Below are positions 14,383-27,349 of a stretch of 64,000 bases of DNA, piece after piece (position 1 is the stretch's first letter; each line of letters opens with the position of its first letter). Both the position numbers and the translations under genes were made by a program. The stretch is from Lophius americanus (Eukaryota; Chordata; Actinopteri; Lophiiformes; Lophiidae). Under the pieces are notes generated by a model. It was given only the letters and a program-made list of their open reading frames with translations, had not been told where the DNA came from and ran no database searches. The stretch lies in the NCBI GenBank assembly GCA_037951165.1, contig JBBDHG010000187.1:255501-319500 (forward strand), given 5' to 3'.

Positions 14383-14414
14383 CACACACACACACACACA
14401 CATGTACAGACAAA

Positions 14415-14462
<48 letters not shown>
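14383..14462. repeat. (CA)n and adjacent (GA)n microsatellites
   Basis: (CA)10 at 14383-14402 and an uninterrupted GA tract at about 14420-14462. Confidence 0.95.
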
Positions 14463-14466
<4 letters not shown>

Positions 14467-17400
14467 TTGAAGAGAGGAAGGGGAGAGCGGTGAACGAGAG
14501 GAGGTTGTTTCTAAATCAGAACCAGAAGTTGAGACAGAGTGACGGAGCAGAGGCCTCATAGGGGGGTCATTGTGTGTCTTGCAGTGCTTCGCTGCCCAGT
14601 TTGGTGTGTTTGTCTGGAAATAGAGGGAGACAGACTTGGGTGGGGCTAGGGGCATAAAACGATGTGGGGTGTTCGATTCGTTAGGGGGAAATGACCCCAC
14701 TACCTCATGCAAACATGAGTGAACAGTGAGCATGTTATACCTCAGTTATTAATCTGGACTGGACCCATACCAAACACAAAAACTAGAGGAATCCTCTTTT
14801 CTCTGTCTAAACATTTCTACATTTCTTCCCCATATCTCTGTTTCTCTACGAATCTCTTTTTAGTTTCTCTGACCCCCCCCTCCTTCGTGTTCTCTTCTGT
14901 CTGTTGCTATCTCTCCCAACCTTTATCTCGACAGTCTATGTCTGCATGCTTGTGTGTCGCTCTTTCTCTGTTCGTGCCAGCGCTATGCTACACTGGCTGA
15001 GACTATGCCGGGGATATTTCTGTCAGCCTCTATTTATTTATTGATGGCGATGCTGGTGAGAGTTCGCCTGCCTACATGCATGCTCCTGTCAAGTGAAATG
15101 TGAGGTGCTCTCTGGAAATGATTATCCCCTTCCCTCTTCCTCATCTCCTTTTATCAATTCCGCCTCAAGAGTAAATATTTGTCAACCCTTCGTCCTAATG
15201 ATGGCGCCTGAGGCTGACCCAGGAAGTTATAGCTCTTTGACCTACAAATAGCCAGACGGGAACTAGCTGCACTGCGCTCTCTGACATGACTGGTGATGGG
15301 GATGAAAGACTGGTGTCACTGAAATGGAAGTTTAAATCATCCCTGAAACACCAGCTCCCTGACGCCGCTGCCTCTGAAAAAAAGCTATGGCAAGCTATGA
15401 GCCGCACTGCCTGGCAACCCAAATAGTTCCTGGAAGCAAGAATGCAAATAGACCACCTTAATGTCAGATCTCATTGTATATCAGGGTCTGCTGAACTCTG
15501 AGAGCCTGTCGACTGGTGGTCCAGAGGTCAGCAGGTCCTACAGAGGCCATTTATCTCCCAGCATTTGCCTTAGCGTCAGACGGGGGGGGGGGCCTTGTGG
15601 ATGGCGATGGAGTCTGAGGACACAGGCAGGTATGTTTGTAGGAAAGCCATGTCATAGATGGGTTACGCTCTTTCATCATTCATTCATCATTGGTGAAGAT
15701 GATTGGAAAGAATGGGTAACTGTCTCTTTGTGGCTACAGTGTTAAATTCAAGGTTGAGTTTCTTAGTTACATTTTTCATCCATATCATCACCGTCCTTGG
15801 TCGGGGCTAAGGGTAAAGATGTGATTGTGCTTGACAGAATGGTTGTTTCACTGAAGATAACAAAAGTTAAGGTTTTGATATTTAGGTTTTGATACTGTTC
15901 AAATTTGGACCTTACCCTTAAATTTCTTTTATATTTTCTAGAAACAGCCTCATCTCTTATAGGGGTCAAAAATTCCGTCAACATAGCTAATAATATTATT
16001 TTGTTTGACCCTTATTATTGAATAGGGTCCAGGCAACCTCAGGGTCCATGAGGGAATCCCCAGTGAGATAGGGGATATTTTACATTTACTACATTCCATC
16101 CATTGGAATTCCATTCCTTCCATAACTAGCACAATAACTCCTTTGGTTATAGTTTTGATACATTTCTGCGATAAAACATCTAAAAACAGATTTTTTATCA
16201 GATGGGGGGTACGATGGAATCAAATCCTACCAAATGTATTTAGGTTTCGGGGTAAAAATTATTTTCCACAACTGCTAATCTAACGTAAATTTAAATTAGC
16301 GTTGGCTTTAGAACATGAGGCCTCTCTGTTTATAGAAGGTGTAATACTGCTAAGTGCCAGCGTTGCGTTGCTGATCTGGCTTATTCACCTTATTACCAGC
16401 AATAGGAGACGAGAGGGACTGACAGTAATAAACATGTCTTCCACTTTGACAAGTGTCAGTCTGACACCAGGAATGACAAGTGAGCTTTGGATGAAGTTAC
16501 AGGGACCTGACTGGTGGAAGAAGGTTGTCATGATGGTGAAGAACAGCTCCATTAAAGATTTGCAAAGAAAAGAAAAGGTGACAGTGATGTAGATGTGTGC
16601 CATAGGGAAACTTAATCTGGATACTGAGTTGCCTTATGTGGAGGTTTTTGCACCTACTATAAATTCAGCCATTGTTCATGCCGTGTGGAATATGGACCTA
16701 CGAGAAAATCTCTCCCCATCATCATAGTAACTACATGATGTACTGCAAGTCTTTATTAGTGGAAATAGGCCACTTCACCTGTAAAAGAGTCAGCCTATAC
16801 TATGATACAGGTGTGTGTTTATTGCAAATAGTGAATGCTGTTTAGGCCATCCTCCACTGCAAAAATTTCAACCTGAATTTTGAATTTCTTTCATTTTTCT
16901 CAAATCTTTTCTTAGTTTTGGTGACCTGTTAATACAGAATCCGTCTGCTTTTCCCGAAATATTCCCCTCTCTCGTTGATGTTCCCAACAGCCCACTGAGT
17001 GTCAGCAAGTGCCACAGACTGATCATTGTCTTGAGAATGTGCTTTGCGGTTTTCCCTCACCTCCTCTCGGCCAGGAGACAGGGTTGGGTGGTGTTTGGCT
17101 CCAGGGTCCGGGAGGTCACTGGGTTTGAAGCCACTAACACGACTAACATTAGACGCCGGAACAGGGCAGCTGATCGTGGCTAAACTTGGCTTTAGACCCG
17201 GTGTGAATCTGAACAGTGTTTGGAGTAGACGTGCCTGTTTGTTTGTTGTATAAGGGTGTGATACTTGGGATATTGACCTCAGTTTTCTAGGAGGATGCGC
17301 ACGAGACATTGAGTCAAACCTCTGAATGCTCTTCTCAAAGGTCGCTGGACACTTGACCATTTTATCCCTATGAAGGGTTACTCTTTGATCTTTATTAAAA

Positions 17401-17667
17401 CTCCCTTGCATGTACCGGTAGATGGTAGCGATGACGCCCAGAGAGATAAGACAATCTCTATCACCCCAGGAGTTAATTCATTGTGTGAACCTTTTCAAAT
17501 GTTTGAAGCTGAACTTGTCTTAAGTGTGCTTTGCGTCTGTGGGACGTGTGCGTGAATTTGAGGGTACATGTGTGAGCGTTTGTGTGACTCCGTCTCACAC
17601 CCAACCCCCCAATGTCTGGTGCTCAGGAAGACTGCTCCTATGGGACTGCCTCTTCCTGCCTAGTCCC

Positions 17668-17726
17668 TCACACGCACACGCGCAGACACACAAACACATA
17701 CACACAAACACACACACGCACACATA
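17668..17726. repeat. (CA)n-rich imperfect microsatellite
   Basis: CACACGCACACGC... with interruptions. Confidence 0.85.
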
Positions 17727-18140
17727 GATATAATCTGAGAGTAGACGGATGAGAATTTGTCCTGAATGGGAAATATGCAGGTGTGCATTATTGTTATCGC
17801 ACAACAGAATAAATCCAGTCGTTGGCTGTGGATTTCTCCCCCTATTTCTCTTACTCTGGCTTCCCAGCAGAGTGTTTACTCAGGTCATTTTCTCTATTAC
17901 CACATTATACAGGATAATATATGGTAATTCTTTAACAGTTTTGAGCTAAAGACATCTGACTTCAGCTTTTCAGGTCCACCATGTAGCTGTAGGCATTGTG
18001 GAATGTGCACAGCCTGACTGTAACTCCCCGGCTGCTCCCTCTCTTTCCAATTCCTCTGTTCACAGTATACCACCACTTCCTTCTCCTTTTCATCTTGCAC
18101 CTTCTCAGCTCTGCAGAAATGTAGCTGTGCGAGCATAAAA

Positions 18141-18146
<6 letters not shown>

Positions 18147-18205
<59 letters not shown>
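18147..18205. repeat. (GA)n microsatellite, about 59 bp
   Basis: Nearly perfect GA tract; homopurine mirror-symmetric sequence. Confidence 0.95.
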
Positions 18206-18210
<5 letters not shown>

Positions 18211-18623
18211 GAAAGTGAGCAGGAGAATATGAAAGAATGCCAAATAATAAGTAGGTAGATATTGCTAACAAGGTTGCCAGAGACTCTTTTCATTTTTAAT
18301 AGTCCCGTAGGAGGTTTGGCCGATAAAGTGTTTGGTTATATTATTAAATCTTGGCAAAGTTTGAGATGCATTGGAATCCAACAATGGCAAGTGTGAAAGT
18401 GAATCTGTAGGTTAGATAACAGCAATAGAATTAACGTACATGATTTGTTCAATCTCTGAAGATACACTGTGTTTCAGATTTTCTATATGTTCTATATTCA
18501 TGACTAATCAGCAACATTTTCACAAATGCAAGTTTGAGTTGTCCTTACGAAATACGTATATCAGAGAAAACATGCAACCCGCATTGTGTTGTCTATTTGT
18601 TTTGGGAATTAAAAGCATTGGTA

Positions 18624-18686
18624 ATATTCATTCATTCATTATCAACCGCTTATGCTGTTCAGAGTTGTGGGGCGGCTGGAGCCTGA
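18624..18686. repeat. fish interspersed repeat fragment
   Basis: ATTCATTCATTCATTATCAA, CCGCTTATGCTG and GGGCGGCTGGAGCCTGAT follow the order of a widespread fish repeat (CCGCTTATCC...GGGGGGCTGGAGCC). Degraded; class unknown. Confidence 0.45.
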
Positions 18687-19094
18687 TAAGGTGATTTCAA
18701 ATAAGGGTTCAGTTGGCCTATAAAAGTCCAAAAGACATCAGCATGCCTACATAATAAGATTTCTTTTTAATTTTGTCCCCCTACCTCACTTTTTTCTTAC
18801 GTCGTACAATCTGTCAAAAGTAGTCCTTCATATACCAGTGAAAATGCATATAGAGACATATATTATTGCATACCGTTTGCAGGGTGTACGAGTATGAGGG
18901 TTATGTCTAAGCCTGCATAAATTAATAATTTCATTTATATTAATGTCACTCGGATTTGCTGGCTGAATGTCATTGTGTTAAGTGCATATGCATACACACT
19001 TATATGTGTTATCTGTGTGTGCAAATGTACAGTAAAGTGTGTGTTAAAGGAAAATTCCAATGTTTTATATAATATCTCTGTTATTTATATTCCT

Positions 19095-20100
19095 ACAACT
19101 GCGCAAACATTTTAAGAGAACACTTAAATCACAGTCCAGATCTCGATGAAAAAAACATTCTTGTTGAAATGTATTGCTATACATTGCGTAATTTGTTTAG
19201 AACAAAATTATGCAAGTACAAATCAATGGATATCAACATCATTTAACTATTGAGTGCTGGATTCTAAATAACACCAAAAATCAAAGTGAAAAGCTGAAAT
19301 CACAGACGGATCCAACTCCAGTGAATTCGTCACAACTCATAATGTGACCCAGGAGGGTGTTTGAGCCCCACATGCCAAATAGCCTGGATCTGTCTCCTGA
19401 GACAATCACTGACCCACCACCAAACCGGTCCTGCTGAATTTGATGCAGCAGCATTACGTTCTCCACAGCGTCGCCAGACTCCGTCACGCCTGCCACATGA
19501 CCTCAGTTTGAACCTGCTCTCATCTGTGAAGAGTACAGGGCACCAATGGAGAACCTGCCAATTCTGCTGTTCTCTGGTGAACACCAAATGAGCTCCACAA
19601 TGCTGGGCTGTGAGCACAGGTCCCAGTCAGACCTATGCAGACCTGTCCAGCTCTCCTCGTGTAACGGCCTGTCTCCTTGCAAATCCTCCAAGCTCTTGAG
19701 ACTGGGTTGGGAGACACAACAAACCGTCTTGCAACTGCATGCAGGGATAAACCATCCTGGAGGAGTTGGACTACCTTGCAGCATCAGTGGGCTGCAGGTA
19801 CTGCCTCCTATCGCAAGTAGTGACAAAGACACCAGCAAAACTAAAGAAGAGTTCATCAGGAAAGACAAGTAGACAGAAATGGATCATGGACGCCACCTGG
19901 TGAACCATTCCCTTTTGGGGGGTTGCCATGCGTTTGCCTCTCCATTACACCTGTAGTCACTTTCATTTGAACCAAAAGAGGTGAAACTCATTCACAATCA
20001 CTTGTGTTTCCGCACTGGACAGATTTATGTCCCTGAAGTTAACTGGCTTTGTGTCATACTGCAATGATTAAGTGTCCCCTTAGTTTTATTAAGTAGTGTT
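19095..20100 (-). mobile_element. degraded Tc1-like transposon with partial transposase
   Basis: On the - strand the sequence encodes pieces of a Tc1-like DDE transposase: VSRAWRICKETGRYTRRAGQ (about 19720-19660), LTAQHCGAHLVF (about 19615), LFTDESRFKL (about 19530) and RFGGGSVIV (about 19430). FTDESRF holds the first catalytic Asp. The regions for the second Asp (QDNARPH-type) and the Glu (PIENLW-type) are absent, and the frame is broken, so the copy is internally deleted and dead. Both ends carry a related AAGAGAACACTTAA / TTAAGTGTCCCCTTAG sequence, consistent with decayed terminal repeats. A relative lies at 53585-53930. Confidence 0.8.
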
Positions 20101-21072
20101 ATACATGCTTTTCATTCAACACTCAATTGTGTGCTGTGATACATTTGTGGATTCAGGTAGAAAGATAAATATGTGAAAATGAAAGTAATGGAGGATGGAG
20201 AGGTTTTGTTTCTTATCATCTCTGTTCCATGGTAGGTCATCCACCTTCATCCTGCCTCCCTGCTTCATGTTTATACATGTCTAATTTGCCTCTGTTACTA
20301 CCTCCGATGATCCCCTTTACTTGCTGCTATTATAAAGAATGGTGGGACGAAATAAAGGGGCCATAGCCCCAAACTGTGACAGCTGCATAAATGGGGCTTT
20401 TGATTCTTAGTTTCTGAAGAGACAGAAAAGAGAAGAGAAAAAAGAATTGACATAAAAATGAAATTCAACATAAATCTTTTTTTTAAATTCTCTGATGGGT
20501 TTTCATGTGCCATCTTCTGTAATGTGGCCTTTGAGGGGATGATCTACCTGCCCTGTGCTGATCTGCAGCCCTCTCTGAGCTGCAGAACTGAGAGTTGACT
20601 GAAGCCCTGCTGGAGAATTACAGTGTCCTCGGCTGGACTTAGTGAATAAAACATTGCATGACACCCGCCACTTATTTCAGATGACAGGAGGGATATATAG
20701 AGCATGATAAAATCATCTTCCCTCACTCTCCCTCTCTCTCTCTCTTTCTCTCTCTCATTCTCCCCACTTTCTCAAGCAAAACACACACCTCTGGCTCCTA
20801 TGAAGTCAGCTTCTTAATATTAGGTTTTATTCCCAAACTTAAGGCCGATTTTTCCCCAATTAGCAGCATTAATACTCCTCAATTAGGCTCATTACCGTGC
20901 ATAAGTCTGCCTCTTTCATGTGTCTGTGTGACTGTGTGTATATGTGTGTATGTTTGTGGACAAGCATCATCATGATGCCATGTCCTCTCGCTCTCTGTTG
21001 GCTTTCCACCCAACAGCAACTGCCTAATGAGGGAGTGAAAGGCCAGGGGCAGGGGGTTGGGGTCTGAATATC

Positions 21073-21291
<219 letters not shown>

Positions 21292-21419
21292 GTATACATG
21301 TGTAATTAAAGAGCAGGACCAGCAGGGGGGACCTGAGTTAGAGAGGGTCACCAGAGCGAGCAGCAGGCCATCGCCAACCTTTGGTCATTATCTACCTACA
21401 CCATTAATTAAGGCTTCTA

Positions 21420-21450
<31 letters not shown>

Positions 21451-22407
21451 GCGTGCGTGTGTGTCAGGAGGTCAGATAGTAAATAATTTCACATCAATAC
21501 CGGTCATGTTTTTGGACACTTAGTCTTCGCATATTTCTGTCGATAGGCCTCAAAGTAGGGTTGAGTTGAACTCACATGACTCATCTCTTAGTTTCATCAG
21601 TTTCTGCAACTGTAGATAGTTTTCACTGATTTATATTAAAATCTGTCCACCCAATCAATTAGGCAATGGTCTTTTAAATGTCAGAAATGTCTCAAAAGTT
21701 CCATGACAATTTGTCACATCTTAAGACACATTTTAAAATAACTTTCTTTCCATCAACTACAGTTCAGAAAAATCCAAATATATTCCATTTACAGAGATGG
21801 AAAATGGAACAGTCAGAAAAGCTTATAATTGCTGAACAATATCAGCTCAACAGATAAACGTATGTTATATCAAGAGGGGGTCATTTATAACTTATTGTAA
21901 AGGCCCGGTATTATAGATTGGAATTTGTTGCAACTAACTTCCAATGTATTTTTTTGGGACAAGTTTATAATTTTTATTGGTTATAATCATTTTTGTTCTG
22001 TTGTACTTGATTGTTGTTCTTCTGTGGGATAATAAAAAATTCCATTATAACACAATCAAATGGGGTCTAGTTAAGTCCAGGGATAGTTGATCAGAGAGGC
22101 TGAAATCGAAAGTTCAGGCAGATATTTGACAAGAACATTACATCAATGCTGACGTCGAACAGTTTGCAGGAAAGTAAACAGCTTGTCTCCGTCGTTTCCC
22201 CTAGTGACGGTTAACTATGCTTGAATTCTGTAGGGGTTGGTCATGTTTCTGCAGATTCCAAAACTCAGCATTAAACAGTTCAACATCACGATTTTCAGTT
22301 GGAACAATAATCATTTATCCATTCTTTTTTCATTTTTCTTTTTTCATTTTTTCATTTTTCATCACAGGGCTGACATATAGAGAAAGAATGTATAGGTTTT
22401 AGCACAG

Positions 22408-22475
22408 GAAGGCTATGGGTTCGAATGCACATCCGTCCTTGGTTACATGTTCACCACGTGTCTGCCTGGTTTAGG
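22408..22475 (+). repeat. SINE-like fragment with B-box-like sequence
   Basis: GGGTTCGAATGCACATCCGT resembles a pol III B box (GGTTCGANTCC) and is followed by ACATGTTCACCACGTGTCTG, which resembles a fish SINE segment (CATGTTCTCCCCGTGTCTG). Short and diverged. Confidence 0.4.
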
Positions 22476-23020
22476 GTTAGCTGAATTAGTGATTTTTTGA
22501 CCATTCTTAATCTATTCCTCATTGGTTTTTTAAAAATATTTCTTGGTTTATTTTGGTTTGTTTTATCTGTGATCACTCCCCTTCAGTTTTCCCGCTGTCA
22601 TCCAGCCCACACAGTCTGACCTCATCAATATCTCGTAACAGGAGGCTGAAACAGGCACAGTGCAGCACAGTGGTCCACGTTTCTACATTCTTGTTTCTTG
22701 CATGTTTCTGCCCTTGAGAGTGTGTTGTCTTTCCTGTCAGGTGGTATGTCAGAATTGCCATAGGTAGCAGCGGGAGTAAAGGCAGGTGCTCTAGGGCAAC
22801 ATAGGCAGAGTTACAGCAGCGTCCCTCAGCCACAGCGCCTTCCCCCTGGGCATGAGCTCTGAGCCAAGTAGCTGGGTGCTTGAGTAGACGGGAGGCAGCT
22901 CCAGGCTACTGGAGCCACGGTGCTTGGAAGAGTTAATCAGGAAAGGGGGAAGGAGTGATATGTGTATGTGTGTATTTGTTTGGGTCTTTGTGTGTTCGGT
23001 CGGGGGATCCCAAGCAGATT

Positions 23021-23062
23021 TGTTTACCAGTAATTAATTCACCTGATTGACATAACAGCTGC
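23021..23062. promoter_or_regulatory. dense FOX / homeodomain / PBX-MEIS / E-box motif cluster
   Basis: Within 42 bp: TGTTTAC, TAATTAATT, TGATTGACA and CAGCTG. The density suggests an intronic enhancer, but motif matches alone are weak evidence. Confidence 0.3.
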
Positions 23063-24447
23063 CTGAACTATGGGATGGCAAAGGCCTATTAAGTGCTTGT
23101 GTGTGTATGTGTGTAACTTAGCACCCATGCATAGTCACTGTGTGAAAGAGCAGATTTGCTTGTATACCTATGGTGTGTGTGTGTGTGCATTCTTACTTGT
23201 GCTCGGAGCAGCTCCTGCTATCATGCCCTAGTTCATGTCTCAGGGTTGTGAGTTTGGTTCCCGGCTGAGAAACCCTGCATCACTCCATTCTCCATCGATT
23301 ACACACATCTGTCGGCTGGCATGCCCTGCTTACACACTCCTGCCTCTACGCTAATCTTTAAAGAGTTGACTTCACTGACAGAGTTATTGGAGCACTTGAA
23401 GCGCAGGGGGGGGTTGGGCTGGGCTGTGACAAGGGGACAAATGAGGAAGCTGAGAGGAGAGGGTGACAGCCATGACAAGAGTGGAATTCCTAGTTTGGTG
23501 ATGGAGATGAACAAGGCCAGCTGTTTCCAATGGACTTCCTGCAAATCAGTCTCTGAGCCACAGAAATTCTTCTATCCTCTATTTAAGCCTGCTTAAATAT
23601 CAACTGAATAATCAGTTATTTTCTCTGATTAAACCTAATCTGCAGAATCCAGAAGAATTTAGTGGGCCTTCTCTTGTGTTGCTGCCGTTGTGAAATATTT
23701 GGGATATAGAAGGTGTGTGAGGATTGTGCCGGCAGGACGGGATGTCCCCATCTGAAAGAATCCGAGGCTCACACATACCCACTTATATTCAAAAACACTC
23801 TCGACACTAACAGGTCAGTATCAGTGTAGTTGTGGCCAGCAGGTAGCAGTGTGTTGGCCTGTTTGCCTGGACCCAGATAACAGCAGATCAATTACCCCCA
23901 AGAAGCTGAGGTCTGATCATTGGACTGATAGAGATGCTCACTCACTGTCTGTGGGCCATCCAAGCAGCCAGCAAGTCAGGCAGCCTCTGCTGTGGAGCTA
24001 AAAAGGATCACCATCAGGGGCAAAAGGGGGGGCACCCCCTTCTGTTAGAGGAAATGATCAGATACATCCCAATGAAACAAGACTATCCTTTGACATTCAA
24101 CTCAACCGTTCCTACTAAAGGCTCTGTCTGCGGTAAGAATGTGATGACAAATAGAGATTAGCTTGTTATAGCAGAGTTTCTTTATAAGACCACCATGCTG
24201 CCGATGTCAGTTAAGTTATGGAAGTTATGTGATCAAGGCCCTCTGTTTGTGAATACAATGTAGGCAGGATAGCTCATTATGTTTTGAACAGATTTCAATT
24301 ATGTTTAGAAGTTGTTGCTTACCCGTAAGATGGTATGAATCCAGAAATCTTCCCGCAATCCTACTATGACAACGGCATGAGTCTTATTGTGTTTATAACA
24401 TGACCCATCATGCCAAGCCAATCAGAGGCAGAGTGCATGCTGCATGG

Positions 24448-24476
24448 AATTTACTATGGTGACACCATAGTAAATT
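24448..24476. repeat. perfect 14-bp inverted repeat, 1-nt centre
   Basis: AATTTACTATGGTG and CACCATAGTAAATT flank a single A at 24462. Confidence 0.9.
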
Positions 24477-25254
24477 TACATGCAAGAGGTATAAACTCTC
24501 CAAGTGCCCTCTAGTTGTTTGGTCTACTGCAGTTTTGTCACAATTGCAAAGTGAGAGGTTTGAACTAATAGTTATTTATTGTTGACTTAGAAGGTATTTC
24601 CCTTCTCTCTGAAAACAGAAATTAGCTAGATTTAGTAAGCTGACTTATACTTTTGTGGAGTGAAATCTAACATGGATGTGTCGGAAGCTACCAGGGTTGA
24701 ATTTGTCCCTCAGCCGACAACTAAGAAAAGCAAATGATCCCCCCCCGAAACTTAATATTCTTTAAATATAGTGCGGTTAGAACATAAAACAACCTGGATT
24801 AGAGTAAATGAACAGAGAGCATGGGATTTCAATAAAATTGAATAGTTAATTGAAAAAAACATTGAGAAAGATCCATCGTTGCTTAAAACTGAATTCCCAA
24901 TGATGATAGCTTCCATTAGAAGGAAAACAGGAATCTACACAATATCGTATGCAGCTCTGATGGTTTTCTGGTGGAGAGTGGGCTAAGACTGAAGAGTGTG
25001 AAGTGTGTGAGGAGGTAACACTATTCAGGTGCTGAGTATCAGATTTGTTTGTGTGCAGAAAGAGAAAAAGAGGGAGACAGTGGCAAACAGGGCAGCTATC
25101 AAAAGCCACAGGCTGCTTTAAACTCCATCTCTGTTTCTTCTTCTCTTTCTCTTCCCTCTCTCCCTCTCTCTCCCTCTCTCTACTCCCTGGCCATGCTGAT
25201 GATTGACGGCCTGAGGGTTTTAATGGGCACTGGAGAGCAGGAGCTGAGGTCGGG

Positions 25255-25268
25255 GTTGTCATGGCAAC
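25255..25268. promoter_or_regulatory. RFX X-box-like site
   Basis: GTTGTCATGGCAAC differs by one base from the palindromic X-box GTTGCCATGGCAAC bound by RFX factors. It lies in the inferred ssbp4 intron. Confidence 0.4.
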
Positions 25269-26141
25269 TAGGAGAAGGGGCCTTTTGCTGCTGCTTCACC
25301 TGCGTACTGTGGAGCCTCGTTGGCTGGCTGCGGCAGGCAGCCACACACACTTACACACTCGCCACACATATTTTACACGCCAGCACCACTTCCATTCACC
25401 CTTCTCACTGAGATGCCCCGCCGTTCATCTATCTACCTCTGGCCTTCTCTCTTCCTCCTTTCCTCTCATTTCTCCTTTTCTCTAGATAATGCTCACTGAT
25501 ATACCACAGCTGGTTAAGTGTGTGTTGTTGTTTTTTATTTGTGTGCTTACATGTCTGTAACATATAGTATTTGTTGTTTTTAGCTGCTCACATTCGACAC
25601 AGTAAAGACACCCCATCTGAAAACCCACCCATTTTTTAAGACATCCTATTGGCAAGTGATCCGAGGACTTTCAAACTCCATCCAAATACAGCCATTGATA
25701 AAAGTAAAAAATATTTTCATTTTCATCCTTTATTTCCTGTTGTAAGCTCCATCTGGACTTAAAAAACAAGAAAATACATTTTTATCTGAAGACTGTGATC
25801 AGAGCTGGATTATTCGGTCTTGGTTACAAGGAAGTTGGTGGACAGACACGTCAAACAAGTATAAAGAAACCACAGCAAACGTGGTCGCCACTTCATACTT
25901 GTTCCTGACGTACAAGCTACACAGACCGGAAAGATTAATAGGCAGACACATCTTATATGACTGGGGTTAATGTCCACCAACCAAAAACCTTCAAGTTAAC
26001 TGAAATCCATTGTTAATGTTAATGCGCTTCCTCTGCTGACAGCAGACTGTGTTTGATAAATAAGATGAATTATAATGAATAACTTTCTGATGCTTTGCAC
26101 ATTGGTAGCCAGTGATTTGATGGTTGCTTGGGGCTTCTTCC

Positions 26142-26669
26142 CAGTGGCGGATTTAGCTATGGGCGTAATGGTCGGTCGCCCAGGACAGAATCTTGCTCGG
26201 GGGCGGCATGGCTTACTAAAAAAGGACAACTTAATGGTGACATCGCTGTTCGGTTTCATATCGCTTATGCTGTACGTCATGTCAATTAGAATGTCCACGT
26301 TTGGGCCAATAAAGCTGGTCGGACTGGACGCCCTTCTGGTTTGTGAGCAGACAGGTTTCTTCCTGGAGAGAGGAATCCTACGGTCAGCGGTGGGAGATGG
26401 AGAGGGGCCTCACGGAGCGCATGCGGCGGGTAATTGAACGATCAGAAAGTTTAAAAACGGATATACCTGTATGAACCGGACCTCCGTTCACGTACTTGCT
26501 GCGCTGTGCCGTCTTCATCGGAGCATAACGTGTCATTCTTCCCCTTCATATCACGTCTGCATGACAGGGTGCGTGTTGAAACGACCAAAGCCCGACTGGT
26601 CTCTTTCGTTCAAAGGGGGCGTCAAAGGGAGGCTCTCCCAGGGCGCCACAAAAGCTAAAATCAGCCTTG
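26142..26669 (+). mobile_element. non-autonomous hAT transposon, 528 bp
   Basis: Ends are CAGTGGCGGATTTAGC and (reverse complement of the right end) CAAGGCTGATTTTAGC, 10 of 16 matching. They are flanked by 8-bp near-identical duplications CTTCTTCC (26134-26141) and TTTCTTCC (26670-26677). An 8-bp duplication and CAG... ends fit the hAT superfamily. Near 26577 it reads LKRPKPDWSLSFKG, resembling the MKRPKP N-terminus of hAT transposases with a TTF-type zinc finger. No full transposase is present. Confidence 0.72.
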
Positions 26670-26961
26670 TTTCTTCCTACTCCTGCTCATCTACTGTTGA
26701 GGCTGGACACAGCTCACAGACACATGGACCTCAGAGAAAAATCTTTGACAGTATGCTCATCACCGTACGACCTCTCGTCCTCTTTTGAGAGATCCCTCTC
26801 CCATTCTCTTTCGTTTGTTTGCCAGTACCCTCCATCTGTTTTAATGTCCACTCTGTCTCTCTCTCCATTGTCTGTTTGTGCCTGACTGCGGTGGATGTGA
26901 CCGTGTCCGCACTCTGCAAGTCCCAGTTATTCACACCCTCTTAATAGTGCACTTTGTTCCT

Positions 26962-27085
<124 letters not shown>

Positions 27086-27349
27086 CTGTTTGCGTGTCCG
27101 TCCTCATGGCCCCAGGGCCTGATAGTGTTAGTTAGTGTCTGGGCCATGTGGGTTCGTTGAGGGATGGAGGGATTTGTTTGTTCTAGAAGTGAGTGAAGCC
27201 CTTGTCACTGTGGGGGGACGTGCCAAACAAGGCCACTCTGTTGAGAAGTGGAGAGTCTTTAATTCATTAATTTGCTAACAGTTTTGGTGAGGTTAGAAAC
27301 AATATTAATACTATTCAGGCCTCTGCGGGAACTAGTCCTCCCACCTGAT

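Noticed and set aside
17897..18293. Ser-Leu-rich reverse-strand frames
   Set aside because: They run through the (GA)n tract at 18147-18205, which supplies most of the length.
23220..23275. tRNA-like B box (GAGTTTGGTTCCCGGC)
   Set aside because: No A box at the right distance and no cloverleaf; too weak even for a SINE call.
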